From a virus, in the IMG/VR virus record IMGVR_UViG_3300025128_000076, positions 1-47,161 of that record: a stretch of DNA of 47,161 bases; one strand, given 5' to 3'. The stretch's first letter is position 1. Each line of letters starts with the position of its first letter. The notes under the pieces were generated by a model. That model was not told the origin of the DNA, searched no databases, and worked only from the letters and a program-made list of their open reading frames with translations. Below, one piece after another: positions 19,037 through 26,496 of the stretch. A program made the translations under genes and the position numbers.

Positions 19037-21183
19037 GCAAACACCACCATCTCCTTATAGCGCTTGAGTATCTCTTCGGCTTCTTTACGGTACAGTTGAA
19101 TCTTGGCACCGAGGTCTACATTTTGAGAGCCTTCAGGAACAAGTACAGAGCGGTCATCTGACATAAGTAAGTCAGCGGCTACTAACTTAGTAGCAGCCTC
19201 TTCTATAGCCTTCTCTACATAGCGCTCGCCGTAAATGTAAGAGCACTTAACTGCATTCCACTCAAAGAATGGATAAGAGTTGTTGAAGTAAATAATTCCC
19301 ATTTCGTGGTCAAGCCACCAGTCTTTGAGTCGTGCTTGGTCTCCGCCAGCATCTGAATATTGACCTATGTCACTGGTTAACCTATGCTGTGTTATTGTCA
19401 CTACCTCGCCTCCATATGAAGGAGGTAAGTTATCATATAGTGAAAATAAACCACTTATGCTTATAGCAGACGCAATGCTAACATTATTGACTGCTACTAT
19501 AGGGCTAAATCCTGAACCAGATAGTCTCATTACTCCACTAGTTAATGCAGAAGGAGGACTACTAGCCACTCCATTCTCGTCAGTGAAGAATAAACTATCA
19601 GAAGCAGAGACAGCAGTGACAGTTGCTGTAAATCCACCACTGCCAAAAGTCAATACATCGCCTACAGCGTGAGAATTACCTGCAGTGTGTACAGCAGTTA
19701 TGCCATTTACAGTAGTACTTCCATCAAGTGCCGTTGCTACTGTGATGGTAAGTGTTGCACTACCACTACCGGTACTTGCAGTACTCGCCACATTACCTGC
19801 ACTATAACTTCCGCCACCTGCATCGTTAGTTATGGTTGCCGAAATCAAAGGTCCTTTAAATTTACAATAGCCAGTTACTGTTTCGACATCAGAGATATTT
19901 TCATTAGTTCCAGAATTAGTTATGACTGTATGAAGACCGCCGCCCTTAGTCTGACGCATACTAGTTAAGTGTAATATACCGTTTCCATAATCAGAATTTG
20001 CTACAGCCATAAACTCATCTTTTAGAGTAACATTTGAAGAAGAGCCGGGTAATGTAAATCTTGGAGCAAAAGGTATAGCAACTTTATTTGCCCTATCTTC
20101 TTGATTTATAGTATCTGCAAGTTCTTGGTGAGTATGAACCGTATCTTGGAATTCCGTACTCCATTCGGCATTAATGTTATTAGTAGGAACATATATTCTA
20201 AACTTAGCATTGGTACCACCAGTCGGTATAGTAAGAGTGTCTCCTGAAACATAGCCTGAACCAGCACTAGTGACAGTGACCGAAGTAACTGCTCCGCCAG
20301 TTGCGCTGATAGTTATTACCATACCTGTACCACTTCCGCCACCAGCACTAAGTCCACTGGCATTACTATAACCAGTACCCGCTGCAGTTACTGTAGTCCA
20401 AGTTAAGGTATCTTGTCCCGAAGGATGTATACAAGAGACGGAGCCGTTTGGTAAACCAAAGTAAAGATTATTATCCTTTGGCCCACCTTGGTCTTGGTGA
20501 ATTTTAATAGTAGCATTAGTGCCAGCCAACTCTCTGTACTTCTCGCCTTGCCAGACTTCTAACTTTATGATTTGCTGAACATTCCTAAACAATAGGGGGG
20601 TAGTACCTACATAATCTGTATAATATCTTCTTCGATAAGGCTTGTATGTATCAAAATTGATATATTCTGATGAAACCAAATAAGGTCTCCAAGCATTATG
20701 ACTGGCACTATCAATGCGGTCTTGAACTTCTTTGATACGCTCTTCTACTGTACTGCGCTTCATTCCACGAGTTTTGCCGTTGGTGAATGATGCTGTGTTT
20801 TGAATGTAAGTATTGTCTGCTACTGCCACGTCTGTCAAGTCAACATGAGTAGCAATAGTAGCGCTACCAGAAGAATTTATATCTTTCAAATTGAGTTTTA
20901 CTCCGTTGTTGCCTCCACTGACAATAGTGTCAATCTCTGCTGTAAAGCCAATAGGATATGCATCACTGTAAACTAGAATACTATCTCCTACTGAAAATCC
21001 GTGATTTCTATAATCTGCACCAGTTACAAACACAGCGTTGGCAACGGTGTCAGCACTAGCCAACACCGCTTCACCCGGCCCGATACCGAGTAAGTCTGCA
21101 ACCTTCTGAGCAGTCGTATATACAATTGCTTCAGGATTAAGAGGTCTTGTCTCAGGCTCTCCGGGTGAAAAAATTACTGGCAT
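19033..21183 (-). CDS. Probable head-tail connector with inserted beta/GSGY repeat domains
   Basis: 716 residues with GGGAGATGA just upstream of the ATG. The N-terminal helix (TTAQKVADLLGI) and the C-terminal helical part (VEKAIEEAATKLVAADLLMS, then KIQLYRKEAEEILKRYKEM) look like the split helical bundle of gp6/gp15-type head-tail connectors. The segment near residues 150-230 (EVQDRIDSASHNAW, RRRYYTDYV, IIKLEVWQGEKY) fits a connector core. Between them are two beta-rich inserts with GSGY/GD-type repeats: about residues 260-335 (AAGTGYS, SAGSGYVSGDTLTI) and about 445-525 (GGGSYSAG, HAVGDVLTFGSGG). Such inserts are usually surface-exposed collar or decoration domains. Position between capsid and tail genes supports a connector; the family call is by fold impression. 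Confidence 0.6.
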   Translation of the reverse strand: MPVIFSPGEPETRPLNPEAIVYTTAQKVADLLGIGPGEAVLASADTVANAVFVTGADYRNHGFSVGDSILVYSDAYPIGFTAEIDTIVSGGNNGVKLNLKDINSSGSATIATHVDLTDVAVADNTYIQNTASFTNGKTRGMKRSTVEERIKEVQDRIDSASHNAWRPYLVSSEYINFDTYKPYRRRYYTDYVGTTPLLFRNVQQIIKLEVWQGEKYRELAGTNATIKIHQDQGGPKDNNLYFGLPNGSVSCIHPSGQDTLTWTTVTAAGTGYSNASGLSAGGGSGTGMVITISATGGAVTSVTVTSAGSGYVSGDTLTIPTGGTNAKFRIYVPTNNINAEWSTEFQDTVHTHQELADTINQEDRANKVAIPFAPRFTLPGSSSNVTLKDEFMAVANSDYGNGILHLTSMRQTKGGGLHTVITNSGTNENISDVETVTGYCKFKGPLISATITNDAGGGSYSAGNVASTASTGSGSATLTITVATALDGSTTVNGITAVHTAGNSHAVGDVLTFGSGGFTATVTAVSASDSLFFTDENGVASSPPSALTSGVMRLSGSGFSPIVAVNNVSIASAISISGLFSLYDNLPPSYGGEVVTITQHRLTSDIGQYSDAGGDQARLKDWWLDHEMGIIYFNNSYPFFEWNAVKCSYIYGERYVEKAIEEAATKLVAADLLMSDDRSVLVPEGSQNVDLGAKIQLYRKEAEEILKRYKEMVVFA

Positions 21184-21228
21184 ATTTCATCTCCCTCACC
21201 AATGCCATCAAGTGCCACATCATTAAAT

Positions 21229-21513
21229 CTACTGTTCCTTCTTACCAAGGTTGAAATCGACTTCTTTACCGCAAGTTCTACAAGAATCTACCCAACAAAA
21301 ATAAAGCATACCACAGTGCTTGCATCTAGTACCACTACCAATGTTCAAAACATCGCCCGCATTCTTATTGCGGTTTCTCTGTTTCATCGTAAATCCAGCA
21401 AGTGGATTATCTTCATCAGTCCTTACAGACGCTCCGTAAGACTCGTTAAGTCGAATCCCACGTTTTTGTAAACGCTCTATTTCCTTAAGGCCAAGGCTAC
21501 CGAATGCTTCCAT
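21229..21513 (-). CDS. Zinc-ribbon protein
   Basis: 94 residues with GAGGCTGATTGA upstream of the ATG. The N-terminal half is charged and helical (GLKEIERLQKRGIRL). The C-terminal third holds four cysteines in two CxxC pairs, C64/C67 (CKHCG) and C78/C81 (CRTCG), the standard zinc-ribbon layout. It lies between the small paralog array and the connector gene, so a minor head or neck component or assembly factor is possible. No precise function is visible. Confidence 0.7.
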   Translation of the reverse strand: MEAFGSLGLKEIERLQKRGIRLNESYGASVRTDEDNPLAGFTMKQRNRNKNAGDVLNIGSGTRCKHCGMLYFCWVDSCRTCGKEVDFNLGKKEQ

Positions 21514-21523
21514 TCAATCAGCC

Positions 21524-21727
21524 TCAGGATGCCTTATAGAATACAACAACATAGGCATTGCCTAATACATTGAGCATTTCGACTCCAACAATTGTATCTG
21601 CTGTAGCCGCATCGGTTACGCCGTTGAATCCAGTATTGATGGCTGTTTCAATGGCAGTAGCACCCGAAAATTCCTTTGGAGTTAACGGGCCAATTACTTT
21701 TGCTTGTAGATTTGCTAAGTTCGCCAT
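21524..21727 (-). CDS. Small hypothetical virion-module protein
   Basis: 67 residues, ATG preceded by GAAGTGATTAA. Contains TAIETAINTGF and ends in a hydrophobic strand (NAYVVVFYKAS). It follows the four paralogous small proteins but lacks their N-terminal TFD and terminal glycine/arginine motif. No family is recognised. Tight spacing on both sides supports it being a real translated gene of the head accessory group. Confidence 0.6.
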   Translation of the reverse strand: MANLANLQAKVIGPLTPKEFSGATAIETAINTGFNGVTDAATADTIVGVEMLNVLGNAYVVVFYKAS

Positions 21728-21731
21728 TTAA

Positions 21732-22061
21732 TCACTTCCTTCCAATTACTACGAATACGCCGGGAACAACTGTATTTTGCCTTGTACCTAATTCTGGAGA
21801 GGCCTGCTGAAAAAATCTAAAAGTTGTATCTGATAATATTTCTACCAATATTGCCGAACTCATCATAAACGCATCATTATCAGCCGCATTTCTAGTTATC
21901 ATAGGAGCCCCTTGGTCTTGTTCGTTAACAATAACTTGTTCGATTACATTCATGTAAGGGGACATATCCATAATGCTAGATGAACCTATGGTCAATTGAC
22001 CAGACACCATAATTTTGTTACCTACTACGGTTACTCCATTTTCATCTATTGTTTCGGTCAC
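21732..22061 (-). CDS. Small beta-rich virion-accessory protein, paralog 4 of tandem array
   Basis: 109 residues from a GTG start overlapping the previous stop (GTGA), with GGAGGAGAGG upstream. It shares the layout of the three genes before it: a short N-terminal strand, a VGNKIMVSGQL segment matching the GDxxxVTGxY element, a beta-looking middle and the terminal GVFVVIGRK matching the array's FMxxGRR signature. It is the most diverged of the four, having lost the TFD motif. Likely exposed on the head (decoration or fibre), by location just after the capsid gene; not shown by any known family. Confidence 0.65.
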   Translation of the reverse strand: MTETIDENGVTVVGNKIMVSGQLTIGSSSIMDMSPYMNVIEQVIVNEQDQGAPMITRNAADNDAFMMSSAILVEILSDTTFRFFQQASPELGTRQNTVVPGVFVVIGRK

Positions 22062-22387
22062 AAGCCTCTCCTCCCGATTGCCATAAAGTTACCCGGTTCT
22101 TGAGAGCCTCCTGCAGCAGTTCCTCCATAAAGAGTTACTATACAAGTAGCATCGACTAATTGAAAAGTGTCTGGGTAAGTCGCTGTTACTGCCGTTGGAG
22201 TTTCTTCAATACTCAGTTCTACTGTAGTCGTCGCAAGTGTGGCTGTAGGCGTTATTGAAAAGAACTCTACTGAGTTAGGTCCAAAGAAACCACTTAAGTC
22301 GATAGTAGTATCATTAGCCTCATATTTGCCGGTGACCATAATCATATCACCAATTGCTGTCGGCCTAGTGTCGAAAGTAACTGCCAT
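22058..22387 (-). CDS. Small beta-rich virion-accessory protein, paralog 3 of tandem array
   Basis: 109 residues from ATG 22387, coupled to the previous stop by a TGATG overlap; a TTG one codon upstream is also possible. Begins VTFDTRPTAIGDMIMVTGKY and ends NFMAIGRRGL, both signatures of the array. The middle is a series of predicted strands rich in Thr and Val without charge clusters. Together with its neighbours it forms a four-gene tandem duplication directly after the capsid genes. Confidence 0.68.
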   Translation of the reverse strand: MAVTFDTRPTAIGDMIMVTGKYEANDTTIDLSGFFGPNSVEFFSITPTATLATTTVELSIEETPTAVTATYPDTFQLVDATCIVTLYGGTAAGGSQEPGNFMAIGRRGL

Positions 22388-22704
22388 CAACTTTGCCCCC
22401 TTCTTCCTATTACCATAAATTTACCGCCACCGTTAGCCACTCCATCGGCTGGTGCAGCGATTGTTATGTTAATATTACCGGGTGAATCAGTAGATACTCT
22501 AATTATATTAGGTAAACAAATATTACCTGCTGTCTTCACATTGATATTAGTCTTAGAGTCACCCATATGTGCCACTGCATTTATCTGTACAAATCCTAAC
22601 TGGCCAAGGTCAATTGCCTGATTTACATCTCCTGATGCATAACTACCAATTAACAGAGTTCTGTCACCGAATGCTATCGGTTTTGTGTCAAAAGTTATTG
22701 CCAT
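22387..22704 (-). CDS. Small beta-rich virion-accessory protein, paralog 2 of tandem array
   Basis: 105 residues, ATG preceded by GCGGTGACTTAG. Begins ITFDTKPIAFGDRTLLIGSY and ends KFMVIGRRGQS, matching paralogs 1 and 3 at both ends while the centre differs. The centre is beta-looking (VQINAVAHMG, NINITIAAP). Overlaps the next gene through TGATG, so the two are translated together. Function is unknown; a head decoration or vertex protein is the simplest reading of its place. Confidence 0.68.
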   Translation of the reverse strand: MAITFDTKPIAFGDRTLLIGSYASGDVNQAIDLGQLGFVQINAVAHMGDSKTNINVKTAGNICLPNIIRVSTDSPGNINITIAAPADGVANGGGKFMVIGRRGQS

Positions 22705-22719
22705 CTAAGTCACCGCCTA

Positions 22720-22986
22720 TCAACGGTGACCCATAGCCATAAAGATACCGCTTTTATCATTAGCCGCTGCTTTAATGTTAGCAGTGGTGTCACCGACATC
22801 AGTTAACCAAGCGTGCATTTGGGTGTTATCAGTACCGTTTACTGTAATGGAATATATTGTACCAAGATGGTCGCTCAAGTCTAATACTTCTGCACTAGAT
22901 GTACCGCTGATAGTAAAACTACCAGTCACTACATGCATGTTACCAAAAGTACTAACTCTTTCATCAAATGTTACTGCTATTGCCAT
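22720..22986 (-). CDS. Small beta-rich virion-accessory protein, paralog 1 of tandem array
   Basis: 88 residues, the shortest of the four paralogs. Starts VTFDERVSTFGNMHVVTGSF and ends GIFMAMGHR, so both array signatures are present. The ATG overlaps the stop of the SAP/HeH-like gene (TAATG). The middle carries a clear beta pattern (IYSITVNGTD). The order and orientation shared with three related genes show local duplication and divergence. Confidence 0.68.
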   Translation of the reverse strand: MAIAVTFDERVSTFGNMHVVTGSFTISGTSSAEVLDLSDHLGTIYSITVNGTDNTQMHAWLTDVGDTTANIKAAANDKSGIFMAMGHR

Positions 22987-23423
22987 TATTCTTCAACTCC
23001 TAATGTTTCATCCACTGGGTCTTCAACTATAGTATCTTCTATTACTTCTTCGACTACTTCAGGTTCAGGAGCCACCTCCTCAACCACTTCTGGCTCTGGA
23101 GCCGGAGGGTTGAGGATGGTGTCTACCATGTCCAAGAGTTTCTTCTTAGTGTTGTAACCTGTGGTTTCTCCACCATTCTCTTTAATCCATGTAGTGATGT
23201 CCTTCTTAGTCCATCCACTGTCTGGTATACCGTCGCTTCCAAAATCTACAGTTTCTCCTGCATCGCCTTCTATTTTGTAATATCTAGGGTTGCTGACACG
23301 GGAGCGCCATTGATTCAGCCATTCTTGACTGACTTCAACGGCAACTCCTCTGTGCCACATTCCGCCCTTTTTATCAAGCCGTCTTCTTGTCGGAAACGGC
23401 CCCATAAAGGTTACCGTAGGCAA
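22986..23423 (-). CDS. Head-module protein with HeH/SAP-like helix and acidic repeat tail
   Basis: 145 residues from a TTG start that has GAGGTGG upstream; ATG at 23405 is the alternative. The N-terminus is basic (TRRRLDKKGG) with a short strand-helix unit. Residues about 75-105 (SGWTKKDITTWIKENG, then NTKKKLLDMVDTI) look like a HeH/SAP/LEM-type two-helix motif, often found near phage capsid genes and linked to nucleic-acid or protein binding. The C-terminal tail is acidic and proline-rich with a direct repeat of EPEVVEEV. The charged tail could interact with capsid or connector; this is inference. Confidence 0.65.
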   Translation of the reverse strand: MPTVTFMGPFPTRRRLDKKGGMWHRGVAVEVSQEWLNQWRSRVSNPRYYKIEGDAGETVDFGSDGIPDSGWTKKDITTWIKENGGETTGYNTKKKLLDMVDTILNPPAPEPEVVEEVAPEPEVVEEVIEDTIVEDPVDETLGVEE

Positions 23424-23434
23424 ACTTAACCACC

Positions 23435-23899
23435 TCAGTTGAGTAGCATTACTGTTACAGTAAAGACAGCCGCTGATTCACCGTGAGCCACAATTGCTGG
23501 TAGTGCTCCACCAGTCTTAGCGAAAGCGGCTGTACCTGTATTAGTAAAGGTCAATGTTATTGCATCATCAATCCCTTCATAGGTGTAACCAATGATTGAT
23601 ACAATCTTTGAAGCGCCTGCTGTCAAAACCATTGTTTGCTCTAAAGCGTCTGCTAAGGTAGCCTTAATGGTTACCATTCGCATACTACCTCCTGCGTTTC
23701 CGTCAGCGTTTTGTGCGCTAAAGCCAGTTAGTGAACCCGGATAAGAGCCGCCACTGTTTCCATTTAACCACGCAGTTTCGTCTACTGGTGTTCCTGTTCG
23801 CATGTCAAGGTCCAAAAGGACCGAGACAGTACCGTTAGTAAAATCGCCATCATCATAACTAATTGTCATGCCTTTGTGTTCTGCTGTTCGTGTTGTCAT
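23435..23899 (-). CDS. Probable head accessory (decoration-like) protein
   Basis: 154 residues immediately after the major capsid gene. It begins with TAEHKGMTISY, has a Gly/Asn/Ser-rich loop (NGNSGGSYPG) and ends in predicted Ig-like strands (AITLTFTNTGTAAF, AAVFTVTVMLLN). Its 5' leader closely resembles that of the capsid gene (see regulatory entries), which suggests similarly strong translation and a high-copy virion protein. No named family is recognised; decoration protein is inferred from position, leader and beta content. Confidence 0.6.
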   Translation of the reverse strand: MTTRTAEHKGMTISYDDGDFTNGTVSVLLDLDMRTGTPVDETAWLNGNSGGSYPGSLTGFSAQNADGNAGGSMRMVTIKATLADALEQTMVLTAGASKIVSIIGYTYEGIDDAITLTFTNTGTAAFAKTGGALPAIVAHGESAAVFTVTVMLLN

Positions 23900-23939
23900 A
23901 TTTTTTCATCTCCTTATTTTATTTTAATCTCCATAGTCC
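23900..23939 (-). promoter_or_regulatory. Strong translation leader of the gene after the capsid gene
   Basis: 40-base gap read on the minus strand as ATGGAGATTAAAATAAAATA followed by AGGAGATGA and an A run before the ATG. It is A-rich with a long Shine-Dalgarno. It also encodes a six-codon mini-frame (ATG to TAA) ending at the ribosome site. It closely resembles the leader of the capsid gene. Confidence 0.55.
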
Positions 23940-25082
23940 TCACTTGATGTCACGGATAGAACCTTGACCTCCAAAGAAAGTAGTCCAAACTTCACCCATT
24001 GTACGGTAAAGTCCTTCCTGTCCTAGTCTGTTGATTGCGAACGGGTCGCCAGTCTCAATTCCAGACTCGAAGTATTGTGTTGGTTTTGCTGTACTGTAGT
24101 ACAAGTAATCAGTATCTAGCATGTAAATTCTACCGATACCGCTTGTTTCTTGCACCACGTCCTTAGATGGAATAATTGGTACACCGTTGTAAGTTGCGAC
24201 AATAAATCCTGCCTCAACACCCGGTACACCCTTAACACCGTTGTAAGTTGGTACAACTCTCTTCTCTTCCATGAATCTCTGTTGAGATTGTAGAAGTTGC
24301 TGAATTCTCATCAATGTATCATAGTGGGTTAAGATAACCTTAGGGTTACCACCACGGACCCAGATTTTCTGGAATAAGTCATCAATGTGGTCTAGGCTCA
24401 ATACACGGTCAGTTGCGCTAGTATGTGCGTTACCTTCTGCATATGACCACGAGTTAGCGGTTTCTCCTCTGTCGATGGAGTAGATGTCCTCGTCTCCAGC
24501 GGTGTAGTGAGTTCCAGCAGTCATTTGAGTAGTGTCAGCGACAGTAACTCTGTCAAGTGACTCAATGTCATTTCCTGCAGGTGTGTCTACATCTCCAGTT
24601 AACATTTGGTTGATGTGCTCTGCGTGGTGCTTACCCATCTCTTCTTTCAAGACTGAGCGGATGTCACCTAGACCGTCATCCTTATCGTTAAGGAAAATTG
24701 CTGTCTCAGACATATCGAATGAGTGAGCAACGGTCTTTGGCTTTGCAGCAACATGCTGGAAAGTAGGCTTGGTTGTGTCTGGTAGAGTTCCGTTCTCTGC
24801 AATACCGCCACCGACTGCTGTCGAAGGCTTTGCAGTAACAACTCTCCATCCAGAGCGGTCCCAAGGTTTCTTAGGTAGTATACTGAATGCGTTAAATTCT
24901 TGGTTTAGTTGTGACCACACTTTGCGGCCATAGATTGCTTGGTAAGTACCAGCGGTTGTGCTCAACAATGGTGCGTCTGCTTTCAAAAGTTCTGAACCAG
25001 TGTAGGAATATCCCATACTTTGTCCAGCACCATAGTAATAGCGCTCCATGTCGTTAACTGTTCTCATATAATTTCTTGCCAT
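23940..25082 (-). CDS. Major capsid protein, HK97 fold
   Basis: 380 residues between the prohead protease and head accessory genes, the canonical slot. The N-terminal third is followed by features typical of HK97-like capsid proteins: VWSQLNQEFNAFSILPKKPW, then a GGGIAENGTLPDT loop, an SFDMSETAIFL strand (start of the spine-helix/P-domain region), and a long helix HHAEHINQML. Later come GGNPKVILTHYDTLMRIQQLL and PIIPSKDVV, A-domain-like elements. The ATG is preceded by AGGAGATGATATT, one of the best ribosome sites in the window. No obvious crosslinking Lys/Asn pair can be assigned by eye. Confidence 0.85.
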   Translation of the reverse strand: MARNYMRTVNDMERYYYGAGQSMGYSYTGSELLKADAPLLSTTAGTYQAIYGRKVWSQLNQEFNAFSILPKKPWDRSGWRVVTAKPSTAVGGGIAENGTLPDTTKPTFQHVAAKPKTVAHSFDMSETAIFLNDKDDGLGDIRSVLKEEMGKHHAEHINQMLTGDVDTPAGNDIESLDRVTVADTTQMTAGTHYTAGDEDIYSIDRGETANSWSYAEGNAHTSATDRVLSLDHIDDLFQKIWVRGGNPKVILTHYDTLMRIQQLLQSQQRFMEEKRVVPTYNGVKGVPGVEAGFIVATYNGVPIIPSKDVVQETSGIGRIYMLDTDYLYYSTAKPTQYFESGIETGDPFAINRLGQEGLYRTMGEVWTTFFGGQGSIRDIK

Positions 25083-25112
25083 AATATCATCTCCTATTTT
25101 TTAAGTCTCCAT
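25083..25112 (-). promoter_or_regulatory. Strong translation leader of the major capsid gene
   Basis: Minus-strand leader ATGGAGACTTAAAAAATA followed by AGGAGATGATATT and the capsid ATG. It shares the ATGGAGA...TTAAAA...GGAGATGA layout with the leader of the next gene and likewise contains a tiny frame (ATG GAG ACT TAA). The long Shine-Dalgarno fits high expression of the capsid protein. Confidence 0.55.
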
Positions 25113-26468
25113 TTATTGCCATACACTTCCTGCTAAGGCGTGTACTTCATCCCATCCCATGCTTCCAAGTTCCTCTGTTGAAGGAATCTCGATGGTGGAA
25201 TTGTCAGTTGCTTTGCGAATTTCTGTTCCTGCAACCGGTGCAACACTAATGTTGTCAATACGGTCACTTAGGTCAGCGATTGCTTTCTCAATGTTAGTTA
25301 GCGGTGCACGAGCATCGAACTGTGCTGCTGCACGAGCCTCTGCTTCATGGTTAAGTTCCTTTGCAAGTCTGTCTGAAAAGACATTTTCCAAAGAGCCTTT
25401 GAATCGCTCTTCCATAGCAGCGGCCTTGTATACTTCATAGGCTGCTTCTACGTCAGCGGAACTAACGTCTGCTGGGTTCAAGTAACCTTTGGATACTTTT
25501 CCGACAGCGCCTGTTGAAGGTGAGCCTGCTTCAGTCGCTCGTCCCTTAACTTGTCCGTTCATTTGTTCTTCCGGGAATTGTTCCGGTGTGCTACCAAGGT
25601 TTGCTTTTGCAACATCATCAAAGTGAGTACGTGCTTCTGAAATGTTAACACCCTGAGATTTCAGTGTGTTTTCCATCCAGTTCAGGTATTCGCTTGTGAT
25701 AACATCAGAATAAGGCTCGCCCTTCTCTACTTCTTTATCATCTGTTTTATCAGCCATTTTTTCATCGTCCTTTTTTTCTTTTTTTGGTGAATCATCTTTT
25801 TCTTCAGGGGCGTCATCGTCTTTCTTATCTTCCATGAATGGAGGCAAGTCTGCCTTTTCCATAGCGTCTAATCTTCCGTTCAAACGGCCTAGAACTGTAG
25901 ATAGTTCTGCCATAGTATCAGTTTCTGTCATATCTGTGTCCTCCTTCAATATACGGAATGTCGCCTCCGGGTTTATACCTTTTTCACAAATTGTTACCTC
26001 ATGTAGTTCTAACTTAGAGATTTCTGTATAGTCTCCATGTTTATCATCGGCTTTCTTCATTCTCTTGAATGCTTGTCCACCAATGCTGAACCCCCTGAGG
26101 GCACCTTTGCGAATATCATTAGCCACTTCACGGGCCTTTTCTATGTCATCTCTTAGTTTGATGACAACGAACATACCAGCGTCATCGACGCCAGATTTCC
26201 AAACTCTTCCATCAGAGTCTGTATATTCAGGTATAACACTTCCAACCTGAATATTTGAATGGGCTAGTTGAACATTACGGAAGTCTTCTGCTTTCATAAA
26301 GTCACCAAAAGCATTCTTCAATGCTCCTCTTGTAATAAGGTCACCTTGTTTATCGACCATTTCAACCGATGCGTATCCTGCTATTACAAGGTCATTTGCA
26401 CCCTTGACAATACTAATGCTACCCTCGTGACGAACGGGGGAAGTTCTTAGTGACGCCATGGCTGCCAT
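25113..26468 (-). CDS. S78-family prohead protease fused to scaffold domain
   Basis: 451 residues. Residues 15-175 form an HK97-type serine protease: IAGYASVEMVDKQGD, the histidine in LAHSNIQVG (H70), the nucleophile in LRGFSIGG (S128) and the acidic partner region LHEVTIC (about 155-161). The remainder is highly charged, with a Lys/Asp/Glu-rich linker (about 190-250) and helical segments typical of a scaffold or delta domain. The last 15 residues (MGWDEVHALAGSVWQ) share a motif with the 125-residue protein at 32313-32690. Protease fused to scaffold upstream of the capsid gene is a common design. Start at M1 or M4; neither has a clear ribosome site. Confidence 0.85.
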   Translation of the reverse strand: MAAMASLRTSPVRHEGSISIVKGANDLVIAGYASVEMVDKQGDLITRGALKNAFGDFMKAEDFRNVQLAHSNIQVGSVIPEYTDSDGRVWKSGVDDAGMFVVIKLRDDIEKAREVANDIRKGALRGFSIGGQAFKRMKKADDKHGDYTEISKLELHEVTICEKGINPEATFRILKEDTDMTETDTMAELSTVLGRLNGRLDAMEKADLPPFMEDKKDDDAPEEKDDSPKKEKKDDEKMADKTDDKEVEKGEPYSDVITSEYLNWMENTLKSQGVNISEARTHFDDVAKANLGSTPEQFPEEQMNGQVKGRATEAGSPSTGAVGKVSKGYLNPADVSSADVEAAYEVYKAAAMEERFKGSLENVFSDRLAKELNHEAEARAAAQFDARAPLTNIEKAIADLSDRIDNISVAPVAGTEIRKATDNSTIEIPSTEELGSMGWDEVHALAGSVWQ

Positions 26469-26496
26469 TAGTTCTATAGAGAATGTTCATACTATA

